Shown here: positions 6,311 through 13,984 of the stretch, in pieces
How positions within the stretch are numbered: the first letter of the stretch is position 1
Layout of the letters: the number at the start of each line of letters is the position of its first letter
Assembly (NCBI GenBank): GCA_045603305.1
Contig: JAZULV010000038.1
Location: forward strand, 1 to 14,039
Source of the DNA: JAFRXK01 sp045603305
GTDB lineage: Bacteria; Bacillota; Clostridia; Lachnospirales; Lachnospiraceae
Direction of reading: 5' to 3'
DNA: 14,039 nucleotides
Notes under the pieces: model-generated
Databases searched by the model: none
The model's input: only the letters and a program-made list of their open reading frames with translations
What the model was told of the DNA's origin: nothing
Translations under genes and position numbers: made by a program

Positions 6311-7804
6311 TTATTTTGAAGCTTCGTCAAATAAATCACAAACATCCTTTGATGGAGCTTTGTCGATAAGTGATACGATAACTGCTGCTAAAAGACCAAC
6401 AATGAAACCAGGAATGATTTCGTAAACACCTGTTGGAGTTGTGAGCCATACATACCATACAGCATCCATGATAAATCCGCATACGATACCGGCGATAGCA
6501 CCCTTGAAGGTCAGTCTCTTCCAGTAAAGTGAAAGGATAATAACAGGACCGAAGGCTGAACCAAATGCTGCCCATGCACACTCTACAAGACCCATGATGC
6601 TTTCAAAGGTTGGGTTGCTTTCTGCAACTACTGAGATGATGAGAGCGATAACAGCGATAACAATAACTACGATTCTTCCTGCCCACATAACTTCCTTGTT
6701 AGAAGCTTTCTTACGGATAACAGGCTTATAAACGTCTGAAGCAAAAGCAGAAGATGAAGCAAGAAGCTGTGAATCTGCTGAGCTCATTGATGCAGCGAGG
6801 ATAGCTGAAAGTAAAATACCTGCGATAAGAGCCGGGAATACTCCACGAACCATATGTACAAATACAAGCTTTCTGCTAACTTCACCAAGGATATCACCAA
6901 GGAAGTGACGGCCTACGATACCAACTACAGAAGCCATGATAAGTATTAATGTTGTCCATGAACAACCGATAATCTGTGACTTTTTCATTTCCTTTTCAGA
7001 CTTGATTGACATATATCTGATGATAATGTGTGGCATACCAAAGTAACCAAGACCCCAGCCAAGACCGGTAAGAATATTTGCGATGCTTTCCCAGTTAAAG
7101 CTTCCACTTGAGAGAAGATTGTAGTAGTTCTCAGGAAGGTTAACAGCAGCTGTTGCCACCCAGTCACCGGCATTCATAGCAAACAATGCGATAATTGGAG
7201 CAACCATAAGGGCAGCGAGCATGAGAAGACCCTGGAAGAAGTCTGTCCAGCATACTGCATTAAATCCACCGAGGAAGGTATATATTACGATAATTGCAGC
7301 AGCAAATATCATCGCGTATTTAGCATCTACACCGAATACTTCGTTAAATAATGTACCACATGCAGATATACTTGAAGCAGTGTATACGCAGTATACAATT
7401 ACGAATACAACGGCACAGATAATCTGAAGTGCAGGGTTTGTTTCTTTAAAACGGTTTGTAAGGTACTGTGGAATTGTGATTGAGTCATTAGCTTTAATGG
7501 AGAATCTTCTAAGCTTTGGAGCTACAAAAAGCCATGAACAGATTGTTCCGAGGAGTAAACCTACAGAAATCCATACCTGACCGATACCCCAAAGATATAT
7601 GGAGCCAGGAAGTCCCATTAAGACCCAGGCGCTCATATCTGATGCACCAGCACTGAGGGCTGCTACCCAGCCACCCATGTTTCTTCCGCCAAGGAAGTAG
7701 TCTTTTTCACCGTCTCCGGATTTGGACTTGAAGAAGAAATACACGCCAACTCCGATTACTACGGCAAAATAGACAACAAAAGCAATCATTTCATAATTAG
7801 TCAT
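6311..7804 (-). CDS. putP: Sodium:solute symporter, sodium/proline type (PutP-like)
   Basis: This 497-residue, very hydrophobic protein belongs to the SSS (sodium:solute symporter) family and is closest in appearance to PutP, which imports L-proline with Na+ across the cytoplasmic membrane. Near the N-terminus SAGASDMSAWVLMGLPG (51–67) matches the PutP Na+-site segment, with Asp56 in the place of E. coli Asp55. A second signature, ILAASMSSADSQLLASSSA (about 335–355), carries the serines of the second Na+/substrate region. Length and an expected 12–13 helices fit the family. GAGG about 8 nt upstream of the ATG at 7804 supports the start. It is divergent from a LysR-family gene that probably controls it. 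Proline as substrate is inferred from the motifs, and another small amino acid or organic acid cannot be excluded. Confidence 0.9.
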   Translation of the reverse strand: MTNYEMIAFVVYFAVVIGVGVYFFFKSKSGDGEKDYFLGGRNMGGWVAALSAGASDMSAWVLMGLPGSIYLWGIGQVWISVGLLLGTICSWLFVAPKLRRFSIKANDSITIPQYLTNRFKETNPALQIICAVVFVIVYCVYTASSISACGTLFNEVFGVDAKYAMIFAAAIIVIYTFLGGFNAVCWTDFFQGLLMLAALMVAPIIALFAMNAGDWVATAAVNLPENYYNLLSSGSFNWESIANILTGLGWGLGYFGMPHIIIRYMSIKSEKEMKKSQIIGCSWTTLILIMASVVGIVGRHFLGDILGEVSRKLVFVHMVRGVFPALIAGILLSAILAASMSSADSQLLASSSAFASDVYKPVIRKKASNKEVMWAGRIVVIVIAVIALIISVVAESNPTFESIMGLVECAWAAFGSAFGPVIILSLYWKRLTFKGAIAGIVCGFIMDAVWYVWLTTPTGVYEIIPGFIVGLLAAVIVSLIDKAPSKDVCDLFDEASK

Positions 7805-7820
7805 TTCGTTACCTCATTTC

Positions 7821-7850
7821 ATAAAATAATATTAATAAAAGTAATATAAA
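7821..7850 (+). repeat. 30-bp direct repeat, copy 1 (next to putP)
   Basis: It matches the copy at 7970–7999 in 27 of 30 positions. It contains the dyad ATATTA (7829–7834), 7 bp, TAATAT (7842–7847). It lies just upstream of the putP ribosome site. A degenerate third dyad, ATATTA-N7-TAACAA, is at 7861–7879, 32 bp (about three turns) away. Confidence 0.7.
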
Positions 7851-7895
7851 AACAATCTCAATATTACTCACATTAACAAGTATTTTACACAAAAG

Positions 7896-7922
7896 TTGAG
7901 AAAGTATCAAGTAAAATATAAT
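7896..7922 (+). promoter_or_regulatory. Possible promoter of the LysR-family gene
   Basis: TTGAGA at 7896–7901 and a perfect TATAAT at 7917–7922 are 15 bp apart, shorter than optimal. The predicted transcript would have a leader of about 130 nt. The region is extremely AT-rich, so this is tentative. Confidence 0.3.
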
Positions 7923-7969
7923 AATTTGTTAAATTATTTATTAAGTAATTGTATTTTCTTTTTAAAATG

Positions 7970-7999
7970 ATAAAATAATATTAAAATTAGTAATATAAA
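7970..7999 (+). repeat. 30-bp direct repeat, copy 2 (next to the LysR gene)
   Basis: This is the second copy of the repeat at 7821–7850, in the same orientation and 149 bp away, with dyad ATATTA (7978–7983), 7 bp, TAATAT (7991–7996). It ends about 60 bp before the regulator start. The pair is likely to be the operator of the adjacent regulator; this is inferred from placement. Confidence 0.7.
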
Positions 8000-8058
8000 T
8001 TCAATATAAAGAACCAAAATAAAAAAATGTTAAACATATGTAAAACGAGAGGGTTGTC

Positions 8059-8943
8059 ATGAGTATTAAAAAATATGAGGCATTTTTAACAATAGTGGAA
8101 ACAGGGTCATTATCAAAGGCCGCTAAAGAGCTTGGCTATACCCAGTCGGGTATAACTCATATGATGCATAATCTTGAAAATGAGCTGGGCGGAGTTTTGA
8201 TGATTAGGAATAAAGGCGGGATAAAGCTCACGGAGAAAGGCTGGGCATTGATGCCTTTGATTAAGGAGGTAACAGAATGTAATGAAAGGCTGTTACAGAA
8301 AGCTTTAGCTTATCAGGCAGAGAAGAGAACCGGTATAAGAATTGGAACTTTCAAAAGTATGGCAGTGAACTGGCTGCCTAAAATTATTAAAGAATACCAG
8401 ATTAATAATCAGGACATAGATTTTCAACTGATTGAAGGCGACTATGATGATATTGACAACTGGATAAAAAACAGAAAAATTGATATTTGTTTTATTAATA
8501 TGAATATGAAACTTAATTGTAAGTGTATTGAGCTATGCGAAGACAGGCTTTTGGCAGTACTTCCATTAGACCATTCCATGGCGTTATGTGATACATTTCC
8601 GGTAAGTGAATTTGAAAAGCAGCCACTTATCAGCCTTATTGATAATACAGATCAGGACGCAAGAGATGTTCTGTTGCGGGCAGGAATAAAGCCGGAGTCT
8701 AAATTAAAGACAAAAGATGAGTATGCGATGCTTGCAATGGTTGAGAATGGACTGGGAATATGTATTATGCCGGAGCTTATGTTGATGGGACATAAAGGTA
8801 ATGTAAAAGTTATGGAGCTTGATCCGCCGGCAAAACGTACTATTGGACTTGCGGTGCTGTCTGAAAAATCAGATAATACAATAGTTGAAGAGTTTGCTGA
8901 TTTTATTATTAATTGGGTAAAAGTTAATTACAAAAAGGTTTAG
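8059..8943 (+). CDS. LysR-family transcriptional regulator
   Basis: This 294-residue cytoplasmic DNA-binding protein has the LysR N-terminal winged helix-turn-helix (about residues 3–62), with GSLSKAAKELGYTQSGIT followed by a typical LENELG linker helix. The C-terminal substrate-binding domain (about 90–290) has the two-lobe periplasmic-binding-protein fold; MVENGLGICIMPEL near 230 is the usual conserved piece. LysR regulators normally act on a divergent neighbour in response to a small ligand, so the PutP-type transporter is the obvious target and its substrate the obvious ligand (inferred). GAGAGGG at 8046–8052 lies 6 nt before the ATG. The spacer with the 30-bp repeats is the likely binding region. 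The specific regulon name cannot be assigned. Confidence 0.92.
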   Translation: MSIKKYEAFLTIVETGSLSKAAKELGYTQSGITHMMHNLENELGGVLMIRNKGGIKLTEKGWALMPLIKEVTECNERLLQKALAYQAEKRTGIRIGTFKSMAVNWLPKIIKEYQINNQDIDFQLIEGDYDDIDNWIKNRKIDICFINMNMKLNCKCIELCEDRLLAVLPLDHSMALCDTFPVSEFEKQPLISLIDNTDQDARDVLLRAGIKPESKLKTKDEYAMLAMVENGLGICIMPELMLMGHKGNVKVMELDPPAKRTIGLAVLSEKSDNTIVEEFADFIINWVKVNYKKV

Positions 8944-8977
8944 TGTGAGGAAATAGGAATAACCATAGTACAAAAAG

Positions 8978-9006
8978 TGACATAATTGTTTTTGTGTTGA
9001 CATAAT
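8978..9006 (+). repeat. Tandem TGACATAAT, 20-bp period, at the TM2 promoter
   Basis: TGACATAAT occurs at 8978–8986 and again at 8998–9006, exactly 20 bp (about two helical turns) apart in the same orientation. The second copy covers the −35 hexamer of the downstream promoter, so it may be an operator pair. Confidence 0.45.
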
Positions 9007-9025
9007 CAGAAATAACGTATAGACT
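8997..9025 (+). promoter_or_regulatory. Predicted σA promoter of the TM2-domain gene
   Basis: A perfect TTGACA at 8997–9002 is followed after 17 bp by TAGACT at 9020–9025, a moderate −10. The predicted transcript starts near 9032. Confidence 0.5.
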
Positions 9026-9051
9026 TTATAGAAAAAAGGAGGATAATAGTA

Positions 9052-9330
9052 ATGGAAAGTGGAAAGTCAAAAGTGCTCGCCGGTGTATTAGCTATTCTTT
9101 TAGGACAGTTTGGCATACATAATTTTTATTTAGGAAACACACAGAGAGCGGTAATTCAGTTGAGTGTCAGCCTGGGAAGTTATATTTTAGGCACATTGTT
9201 AGCAGTTGTCTGTATCGGATTTTTGTTTTATCTGGTACCTGTTGGAATATCTATCTGGGCTATCGTTGAAGGTGTTCAAATATTAACAGGCAAGATTTCT
9301 ACTGATGCTAATGGTGAACCATTGATATAA
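9052..9330 (+). CDS. TM2-domain small membrane protein
   Basis: This 92-residue protein has the TM2 signature: a charged N-terminus (ESGKSK), a first helix, GQFGIHNFYLGN (about 18–29) and two further hydrophobic segments (about 38–55 and 56–78). TM2 domains are found in small integral membrane proteins of bacteria and eukaryotes. Their biochemical role is unknown, so no function is given. AGGAGGA at 9037–9043 is 8 nt before the ATG. It has its own promoter and a hairpin terminator about 75 bp downstream, so it appears to be a single-gene unit. A DUF2752 gene follows 213 bp later in the same direction. Confidence 0.9.
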   Translation: MESGKSKVLAGVLAILLGQFGIHNFYLGNTQRAVIQLSVSLGSYILGTLLAVVCIGFLFYLVPVGISIWAIVEGVQILTGKISTDANGEPLI

Positions 9331-9404
9331 TTATATATTATTTATGGTGTATTAATGCCGGATAAGAAGTTCCGGCGGCCTGTAATGAAATAGTGCTATA
9401 TGAT

Positions 9405-9437
9405 AATCAGGTGCGGATATACTGTACCTGATTTTTG
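9405..9437 (+). terminator. Rho-independent terminator after the TM2 gene
   Basis: AATCAGGT (9405–9412) pairs with ACCTGATT (9426–9433) over 8 bp and is followed by TTTG. A second, shorter hairpin (GCCGGA 9357–9362 with TCCGGC 9371–9376) lies upstream without a T-run. Confidence 0.6.
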
Positions 9438-9543
9438 TGATACACTAATTTATTGTAATATATTAAGTCATTAGGATAGTGCTTATATTTAATTCCTAGC
9501 ATGCAGTTAGCTTTGAATAATAAGGTGGAAGGTGGACAGTCTG

Positions 9544-9999
9544 ATGAATAGTGATGCTGATTATTATTCAGAGAAGATAATATATTATATAGTATGTGTT
9601 TTTTTGATTCTGTTCTTTTTGTTTTTGATTATTTATCATACTTACGGGTGGCAGTTTGCCGGCAATTTATCATCTTGTTATATAAATGATGTATGGCATT
9701 TGTACTGTCCTGCATGTGGAGCAACCCGTGCACTTGATTATTTTTTGCATGGAAGATTATTAAAATCACTGCTTGCCAATCCATTCATCATAAGTGCAGT
9801 TTTATTTTTTATGAGTTACTTTATTCCTGCTACATATACTTTTATAATAAAAAAGGATAGGAAGAGATATTATCATTTTAATAAAAATCTGCTGATTTCA
9901 TTGATTGTAATTAATATTGGATACTTTTTAGCAAGGAATATCAGTCTGGTTTTATGGGGCTATGATTTTATTTATGAGAACACAAAGTATTGGAATTGA
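9544..9999 (+). CDS. DUF2752 membrane protein
   Basis: This 151-residue integral membrane protein has the DUF2752 hallmark LYCPACGATRALDYFLHG (about 53–70), a CPxCGxTR motif whose two cysteines could bind a metal or form a disulphide. It is followed by the usual LANP-type sequence and two or three more hydrophobic helices. The first helix covers about residues 11–31. The family role is unknown. ATG at 9544 is preferred, with AAGGTGG at 9529–9535 8 nt upstream. A GTG at 9532 is possible but would lie only 3 nt after an earlier AAGGTGG (9522–9528). It follows the TM2 gene in the same direction, a pairing I recall in other Lachnospiraceae but cannot verify here. Confidence 0.85.
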   Translation: MNSDADYYSEKIIYYIVCVFLILFFLFLIIYHTYGWQFAGNLSSCYINDVWHLYCPACGATRALDYFLHGRLLKSLLANPFIISAVLFFMSYFIPATYTFIIKKDRKRYYHFNKNLLISLIVINIGYFLARNISLVLWGYDFIYENTKYWN

Positions 10000-10036
10000 A
10001 ATGTTTATACTATAAATTAAGGAGTTTTGTGAAATT

Positions 10037-10729
10037 ATGATAAGAGACAATTATGCAGAGGTAGAGAAGAGAGTGTGTGAAGCCTGTGAAAGAAGTGGCA
10101 GAGCACATAGTGAAGTTACTCTTATTGCGGTAAGTAAGACTAAGCCGGTAGAGATGCTTAATGAGGTAATTGCCTGTGGTGCTACGGACTTAGGTGAGAA
10201 TAAAGTGCAGGAGATGTGCGGTAAGATAGAGGTGATTAAGCAGCCTGTTAACTGGCATCTTATAGGACATCTTCAGAGAAATAAGGTGAAGTATATAGTT
10301 GATAAAGCGTATATGATACATTCAGTGGATTCTTTAAGACTTGCCAATGAGATTCAGAAGGAAGCACTTAAGGCAGATGTTATCTGCAAGGTGCTTGTAG
10401 AGGTCAACATAGGTGAAGAAGACAGCAAGGAAGGTGTTACAGTCAGCGAAGCACCGGAGCTTATTAAAGAGATTTCAAAGCTTTCCAATGTAAAGGTTAT
10501 GGGACTTATGACTGTAGCTCCGCCGGCAGATGAGCCTGACGATAACAGAAAATATTTTGCGGGCATGAAAAAGCTCTTTGAAGAGATTAAGGCTATGAAC
10601 ATTCCTAATGTAGAGATGAAGGAACTTTCCATGGGTATGACCGGAGATTTTGAAGTTGCCATAGAAGAGGGTGCGACTATGGTTAGGGTTGGAACAGCGA
10701 TATTTGGTGAGAGGAATTATAATATATAA
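10037..10729 (+). CDS. YggS/PLPBP-family pyridoxal-phosphate homeostasis protein
   Basis: This 230-residue cytosolic protein is a single-domain TIM-barrel of the YggS/YlmE/PROSC family. It binds pyridoxal 5'-phosphate and helps to keep the free cofactor in balance; no enzyme activity is firmly known. LIAVSKTKP puts the Schiff-base lysine at residue 34. WHLIGHLQRNKVK follows at about 83–95, and the C-terminal part has the phosphate-binding LSMGMTGDFEVAIEEGATMVRVGTAIFG pattern (broken here only for description). The ATG at 10037 has GGAG at 10021–10024, a rather long 12 nt away. In many Firmicutes it lies in a ylmE–sepF–ylmG cluster; here a terminator follows at once and the next gene is convergent, so that cluster is not present at this place. 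Confidence 0.93.
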   Translation: MIRDNYAEVEKRVCEACERSGRAHSEVTLIAVSKTKPVEMLNEVIACGATDLGENKVQEMCGKIEVIKQPVNWHLIGHLQRNKVKYIVDKAYMIHSVDSLRLANEIQKEALKADVICKVLVEVNIGEEDSKEGVTVSEAPELIKEISKLSNVKVMGLMTVAPPADEPDDNRKYFAGMKKLFEEIKAMNIPNVEMKELSMGMTGDFEVAIEEGATMVRVGTAIFGERNYNI

Positions 10730-10764
10730 TTGTAACAGTTCAGAATTGCTATATTTAAAGCAGG

Positions 10765-10797
10765 AAAGAGTGCAGATTTTTATGTCTGCACTCTTTT
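10765..10797. terminator. Bidirectional terminator between YggS and MATE genes
   Basis: AAAGAGTGCAGA (10765–10776) and TCTGCACTCTTT (10785–10796) form a perfect 12-bp stem with an 8-nt loop between two convergent genes, with T-rich ends on either side. Confidence 0.8.
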
Positions 10798-10827
10798 ATA
10801 GTGTAAGGAATTATTTATTGAGTAAGA

Positions 10828-12207
10828 TTAAGTATCTGCCGCATCCAATGGTTTCAACTTCTGCTTGAAAATAATTATAAAAAATACAACTGACAGAACT
10901 GCTGCCACAAGCTCCGCTATCGGAAAGGCTGCCCACATAAGGTTAATACCGGCAGTTATCGCGAAAATGTATGCACATGGCAGAATTACAATTAACTGTC
11001 TTACAAGGGATATAAGCATACTGAATACACCGTTGCCCAAAGCCTGAAATACTGCTGACATCATAATATCAAAACCTGCGAGTATGAAGCTTAAGCTTAT
11101 CAGTCTTAATGCGTAAACTCCGATTCTCAGCATCTCATCAGAGGCATTAAATATTGAAAGCAGCTGTTCAGGTATGATTTGGAATATTGCCATGCCGATA
11201 ATCATGTATATAGATGCACAGATGGTACTGAGTATTATAGTTTTCTGTATACGCTTTCGGTTTCTTGCACCAAAGTTAAAAGCTACAATAGGAACCATGC
11301 CGTTTACAAGTCCGAATATCGGCATGAATATAAAACTCTGCAGTTTGAAGAATATTCCGTAAACTGATACACCGGTTGAAGATTTAAGTATTTTCATAAG
11401 AATAAGGTTCATTCCAAAAGTAAGTACAGAACCTATGGCGGCCATGATGGTTGAAGGAATACCTACTGCTAATATTTTGCCGATTATAGCAAGGCTGGGC
11501 CTAAATTGTTTAAAATCAAAGTTAATTTCTTTATTAACCTTAAGGTTAAAGAATAGTGCAATAAACATTGCTGAAATCTGTCCGATAACTGTTGCAAGTG
11601 CAGCACCGGCTACACCCATTTCAGGAAGACCGAAGCATCCGAATATAAGTATCGGGTCGAGAATAATATTTATTATAGCACCGGCACCCTGGGAAATCAT
11701 TGTGTAAACAGAGTGTCCCGTAGACTGTAAAAGTCTTTCAAGGGTAATCTGCATAAACATACCGAATCCCAGTATGGTACATATCGAAAGATAACTTACA
11801 CCGTAGTTAATGATTACTTCATCATCAGTCTGGGCAAGGAAGAACATCTTTGTAAAAAATATACCGAATACTATAAATATTGCAGCATTTATTGCTGCAA
11901 TAAGCAGACCATTAAGTGCAGCAGCATTAGCGGTTTCATAATTCTTTTCACCGAGACTTCTGGATAACAGTGAATTAATACCCACTGCCATACCTGTTGC
12001 AAGAGCAATCATGAGGTTCTGTATTGGGAAAGCCATTGAAAGTGCTGTTACAGCATTTTCATTAATCTGCGCTACGAAATATGTGTCAACTATGTTATAA
12101 AATGCCTGAACCAGCATAGAAATAATCATAGGTGTTGCCATAACAAAAAGCAGACGAGGGATACTCATATAGCCCATCTTATTTTGAGGTTGTGTGTTAG
12201 CTTCCAT
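10828..12207 (-). CDS. MATE-family efflux transporter
   Basis: This 459-residue integral membrane protein has the typical two-repeat (12-helix) MATE layout. In the first repeat, IPRLLFVMATPMIISMLVQAF and YNIVDTYFVAQ (37–47, Asp41) precede GMAVGINSLLSRSLGEKNY (72–90), which is the conserved G-rich loop of the family. The second repeat starts near residue 230 with GKILAVGIPS. MATE proteins export drugs or metabolites coupled to Na+ or H+; the substrate cannot be told here. The ATG at 12207 has AGGAGGA (complement of 12218–12224) 10 nt upstream. It is divergent from the β-helix acyltransferase gene. Confidence 0.94.
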   Translation of the reverse strand: MEANTQPQNKMGYMSIPRLLFVMATPMIISMLVQAFYNIVDTYFVAQINENAVTALSMAFPIQNLMIALATGMAVGINSLLSRSLGEKNYETANAAALNGLLIAAINAAIFIVFGIFFTKMFFLAQTDDEVIINYGVSYLSICTILGFGMFMQITLERLLQSTGHSVYTMISQGAGAIINIILDPILIFGCFGLPEMGVAGAALATVIGQISAMFIALFFNLKVNKEINFDFKQFRPSLAIIGKILAVGIPSTIMAAIGSVLTFGMNLILMKILKSSTGVSVYGIFFKLQSFIFMPIFGLVNGMVPIVAFNFGARNRKRIQKTIILSTICASIYMIIGMAIFQIIPEQLLSIFNASDEMLRIGVYALRLISLSFILAGFDIMMSAVFQALGNGVFSMLISLVRQLIVILPCAYIFAITAGINLMWAAFPIAELVAAVLSVVFFIIIFKQKLKPLDAADT

Positions 12208-12251
12208 ATATAAATTCTCCTCCTGTTACTAGTATAGACAAAGCACTGTAT

Positions 12252-12280
12252 ATAGTAATGGTTAATTTTATAAAAGTCAA
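12252..12280 (-). promoter_or_regulatory. Possible σA promoter of the MATE gene
   Basis: Read on the minus strand, TTGACT (complement of 12275–12280) and TACTAT (complement of 12252–12257) are 17 bp apart. The −10 has only four of six consensus bases. Confidence 0.35.
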
Positions 12281-12312
12281 TGTAATATTTGTTGATTATA
12301 TAAATGTTTCTA

Positions 12313-12341
12313 TTGATTATTTTTGCTCTTTTTTGTATAAT
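12313..12341 (+). promoter_or_regulatory. Predicted σA promoter of the β-helix acyltransferase gene
   Basis: TTGATT at 12313–12318 and a perfect TATAAT at 12336–12341 are exactly 17 bp apart. The transcript should start near 12348, about 53 nt before the ATG chosen here. Confidence 0.65.
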
Positions 12342-12400
12342 TGCTATAAATTTTTTTGGAAGGAGTGGGACTGAATATATCAGTCCGGTTGAGTAAGGTT

Positions 12401-13072
12401 ATGAAGGAATTGACAATTAAAGAATTATATGATTTAAGTCACACACTTGCGGCTCCGTTGCTTGAGAATGTTACATATCCATGGGAGGCTTTGCCTCAGA
12501 TAGGTAAATTTATAATCGAGTTAGGTAATACATTACCGGAAGAAGAGTATGAGAAGCGTGGAGAGAATGTATGGGTTGCTAAGGATGCAAAGATTGCTCC
12601 AACAGCATCTATAAACGGTCCGGCTATTATCGGTAAGGGTACAGAGGTAAGACATTGCGCCTTTATCAGAGGAAATGCTCTTGTTGGCGATGGTGCAGTA
12701 GTTGGTAATTCTACAGAGCTTAAGAACGTAATACTTTTTGATAAGGTGCAGGTTCCTCACTACAATTATGTGGGTGATTCAATTCTTGGATATAAGGCTC
12801 ATATGGGTGCCGGTTCTATAACATCAAATGTTAAGTCTGACAAGAAACTTGTAGTAGTAAAGACTCCGGAAGGCAATATTGAAACAGGTATTAAGAAGTT
12901 CGGCGGAATGATTGGTGACAATGTAGAAATCGGTTGTGGTACAGTTGTAAATCCGGGCTCAGTTATAGGAAGAAACTCTAACATCTATCCTCTTTCTATG
13001 GTAAGAGGATTTGTACCTGCTAATTCAATTTATAAGAAGCAGGGCGAAGTAGTTGAGAAGATTGGTGAATAG
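12401..13072 (+). CDS. Left-handed β-helix acyltransferase, GlmU C-terminal-domain-like
   Basis: After an N-terminal helical part (about 1–45), the 223-residue protein is a run of hexapeptide repeats forming a left-handed β-helix (about 58–205). KVQVPHYNYVGDSILG (115–130) resembles the GlmU acetyltransferase segment with its catalytic histidine (here His120), followed by HMGAGSITSNVKSD, like the GlmU GAGT loop. It lacks the GlmU nucleotidyltransferase domain. A CoA-dependent N-acetyl- or acyltransferase on a sugar or sugar nucleotide is the best guess; the substrate is unknown. The ATG at 12401 gives the family-like N-terminus MKELTIKELYDL but has only AAGG 2 nt away; the good AAGGAG at 12360–12365 is 35 nt upstream with a small hairpin between them. 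An in-frame CTG (12371) or TTG (12389) start is possible, so the N-terminus is uncertain. Confidence 0.85.
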   Translation: MKELTIKELYDLSHTLAAPLLENVTYPWEALPQIGKFIIELGNTLPEEEYEKRGENVWVAKDAKIAPTASINGPAIIGKGTEVRHCAFIRGNALVGDGAVVGNSTELKNVILFDKVQVPHYNYVGDSILGYKAHMGAGSITSNVKSDKKLVVVKTPEGNIETGIKKFGGMIGDNVEIGCGTVVNPGSVIGRNSNIYPLSMVRGFVPANSIYKKQGEVVEKIGE

Positions 13073-13086
13073 TACAAAATAATATA

Positions 13087-13122
13087 TACCAGAGCTTTAG
13101 ATGATAAGGCTCTGGTATTTTT
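13087..13122 (+). terminator. Rho-independent terminator after the acyltransferase gene
   Basis: A 13-bp stem, TACCAGAGCTTTA (13087–13099) with TAAGGCTCTGGTA (13105–13117), one G·U, has a GATGA loop and ends in TTTTT. Confidence 0.85.
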
Positions 13123-13165
13123 GTAGGAAAAAATTATAAGAATTTATTTGTAGTATTGCAGTTAA

Positions 13166-13984
13166 TTATTGGTGATGTTGTTCCAGCATAAGGTTTAGCT
13201 CTGCTCCGGCGAGCAGAATTATCATACAGAAGTACATCCACAGCATGAAAAGAATTATAGCGGTAAGACTTCCGTAAATGTAGGAGTAGTTTGAGAAATT
13301 ATTAATATAAATATTAAAGATATATGAAAATATTAGCCAACCGGCAGTCGCAAATATTGCTCCGGGAAGCTGGGCGCGAAATTTAAGCCTTTTATCCGGA
13401 AGTGCCTTGTAAATCAATGCGAAGAATAGTACCAGTACAGTGATTGAGAGGGCAGTTCTTAAACAAACAATTAATACAGATGCATCAGTAAGAGCAGGTA
13501 TCAGTTTCTCCAGATACAACTGAATATAGTTACCGAATACAAGTACAATAAAATAGAATATAATTATCACTATAAATATAAGTGTGTAAAGAATTGATAA
13601 TAGTCTTCTTATAATATTGCTTCTGGTTTCAGTCGTGTGGTGAATACTGTTAAGTCCTAAGACAAGAGAGTACACAACCTTTGAGGCAGACCAAAGCACT
13701 GTGATTGCAGATACAGAGATAATGGTTCCTGCTGAGTTGGAGAACAGGTTCTGAAGCAGAAAACTTATATCGAAGTCGAATCTCAAGGGAATGTATGACT
13801 CGATTGTATTAATAAATTCACTTTCTGAAAAAGGCAGTACCAGCTGAATTATTGATATGATAATCATAATGATTGGAAACAGTGAAAACATCATAAAGAA
13901 AGAAGACTGGGCTGCATATAAGGTCAATTGGTCTTCATTACAGTTTTTTATGAATTCGGCTAATCGTTTTAGTTTTTCGGGCAT
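13166..13984 (-). CDS. YihY/BrkB-family (former ribonuclease BN family) membrane protein
   Basis: This 272-residue protein has the family features: a cytoplasmic N-terminus, LYAAQSSFFMMFSLFP (about 22–37) matching the conserved 'A…S…F.LFP' start of helix 1, about six membrane helices, and a closing helix with YGSLTAIILFMLWMYF then GAELN, which corresponds to the usual GsL…WlY…GAEln end. The family was once called ribonuclease BN; that activity belongs to another protein, and its own role is not established. The ATG at 13984 has AAAGGA on the minus strand about 11–13 nt upstream. It is convergent with the acyltransferase gene, sharing the terminator area; no promoter is evident in the short upstream sequence left in the window. 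Confidence 0.9.
   Translation of the reverse strand: MPEKLKRLAEFIKNCNEDQLTLYAAQSSFFMMFSLFPIIMIIISIIQLVLPFSESEFINTIESYIPLRFDFDISFLLQNLFSNSAGTIISVSAITVLWSASKVVYSLVLGLNSIHHTTETRSNIIRRLLSILYTLIFIVIIIFYFIVLVFGNYIQLYLEKLIPALTDASVLIVCLRTALSITVLVLFFALIYKALPDKRLKFRAQLPGAIFATAGWLIFSYIFNIYINNFSNYSYIYGSLTAIILFMLWMYFCMIILLAGAELNLMLEQHHQ

Noticed and set aside
9357..9376. GCCGGA/TCCGGC hairpin as a second terminator or riboswitch after the TM2 gene
   Set aside because: Only a 6-bp stem without a T-run; no riboswitch core is recognised.
11174..11707. Plus-strand open frames inside the MATE gene
   Set aside because: They are antisense to a complete, well-recognised membrane-protein gene and show no independent start signals.
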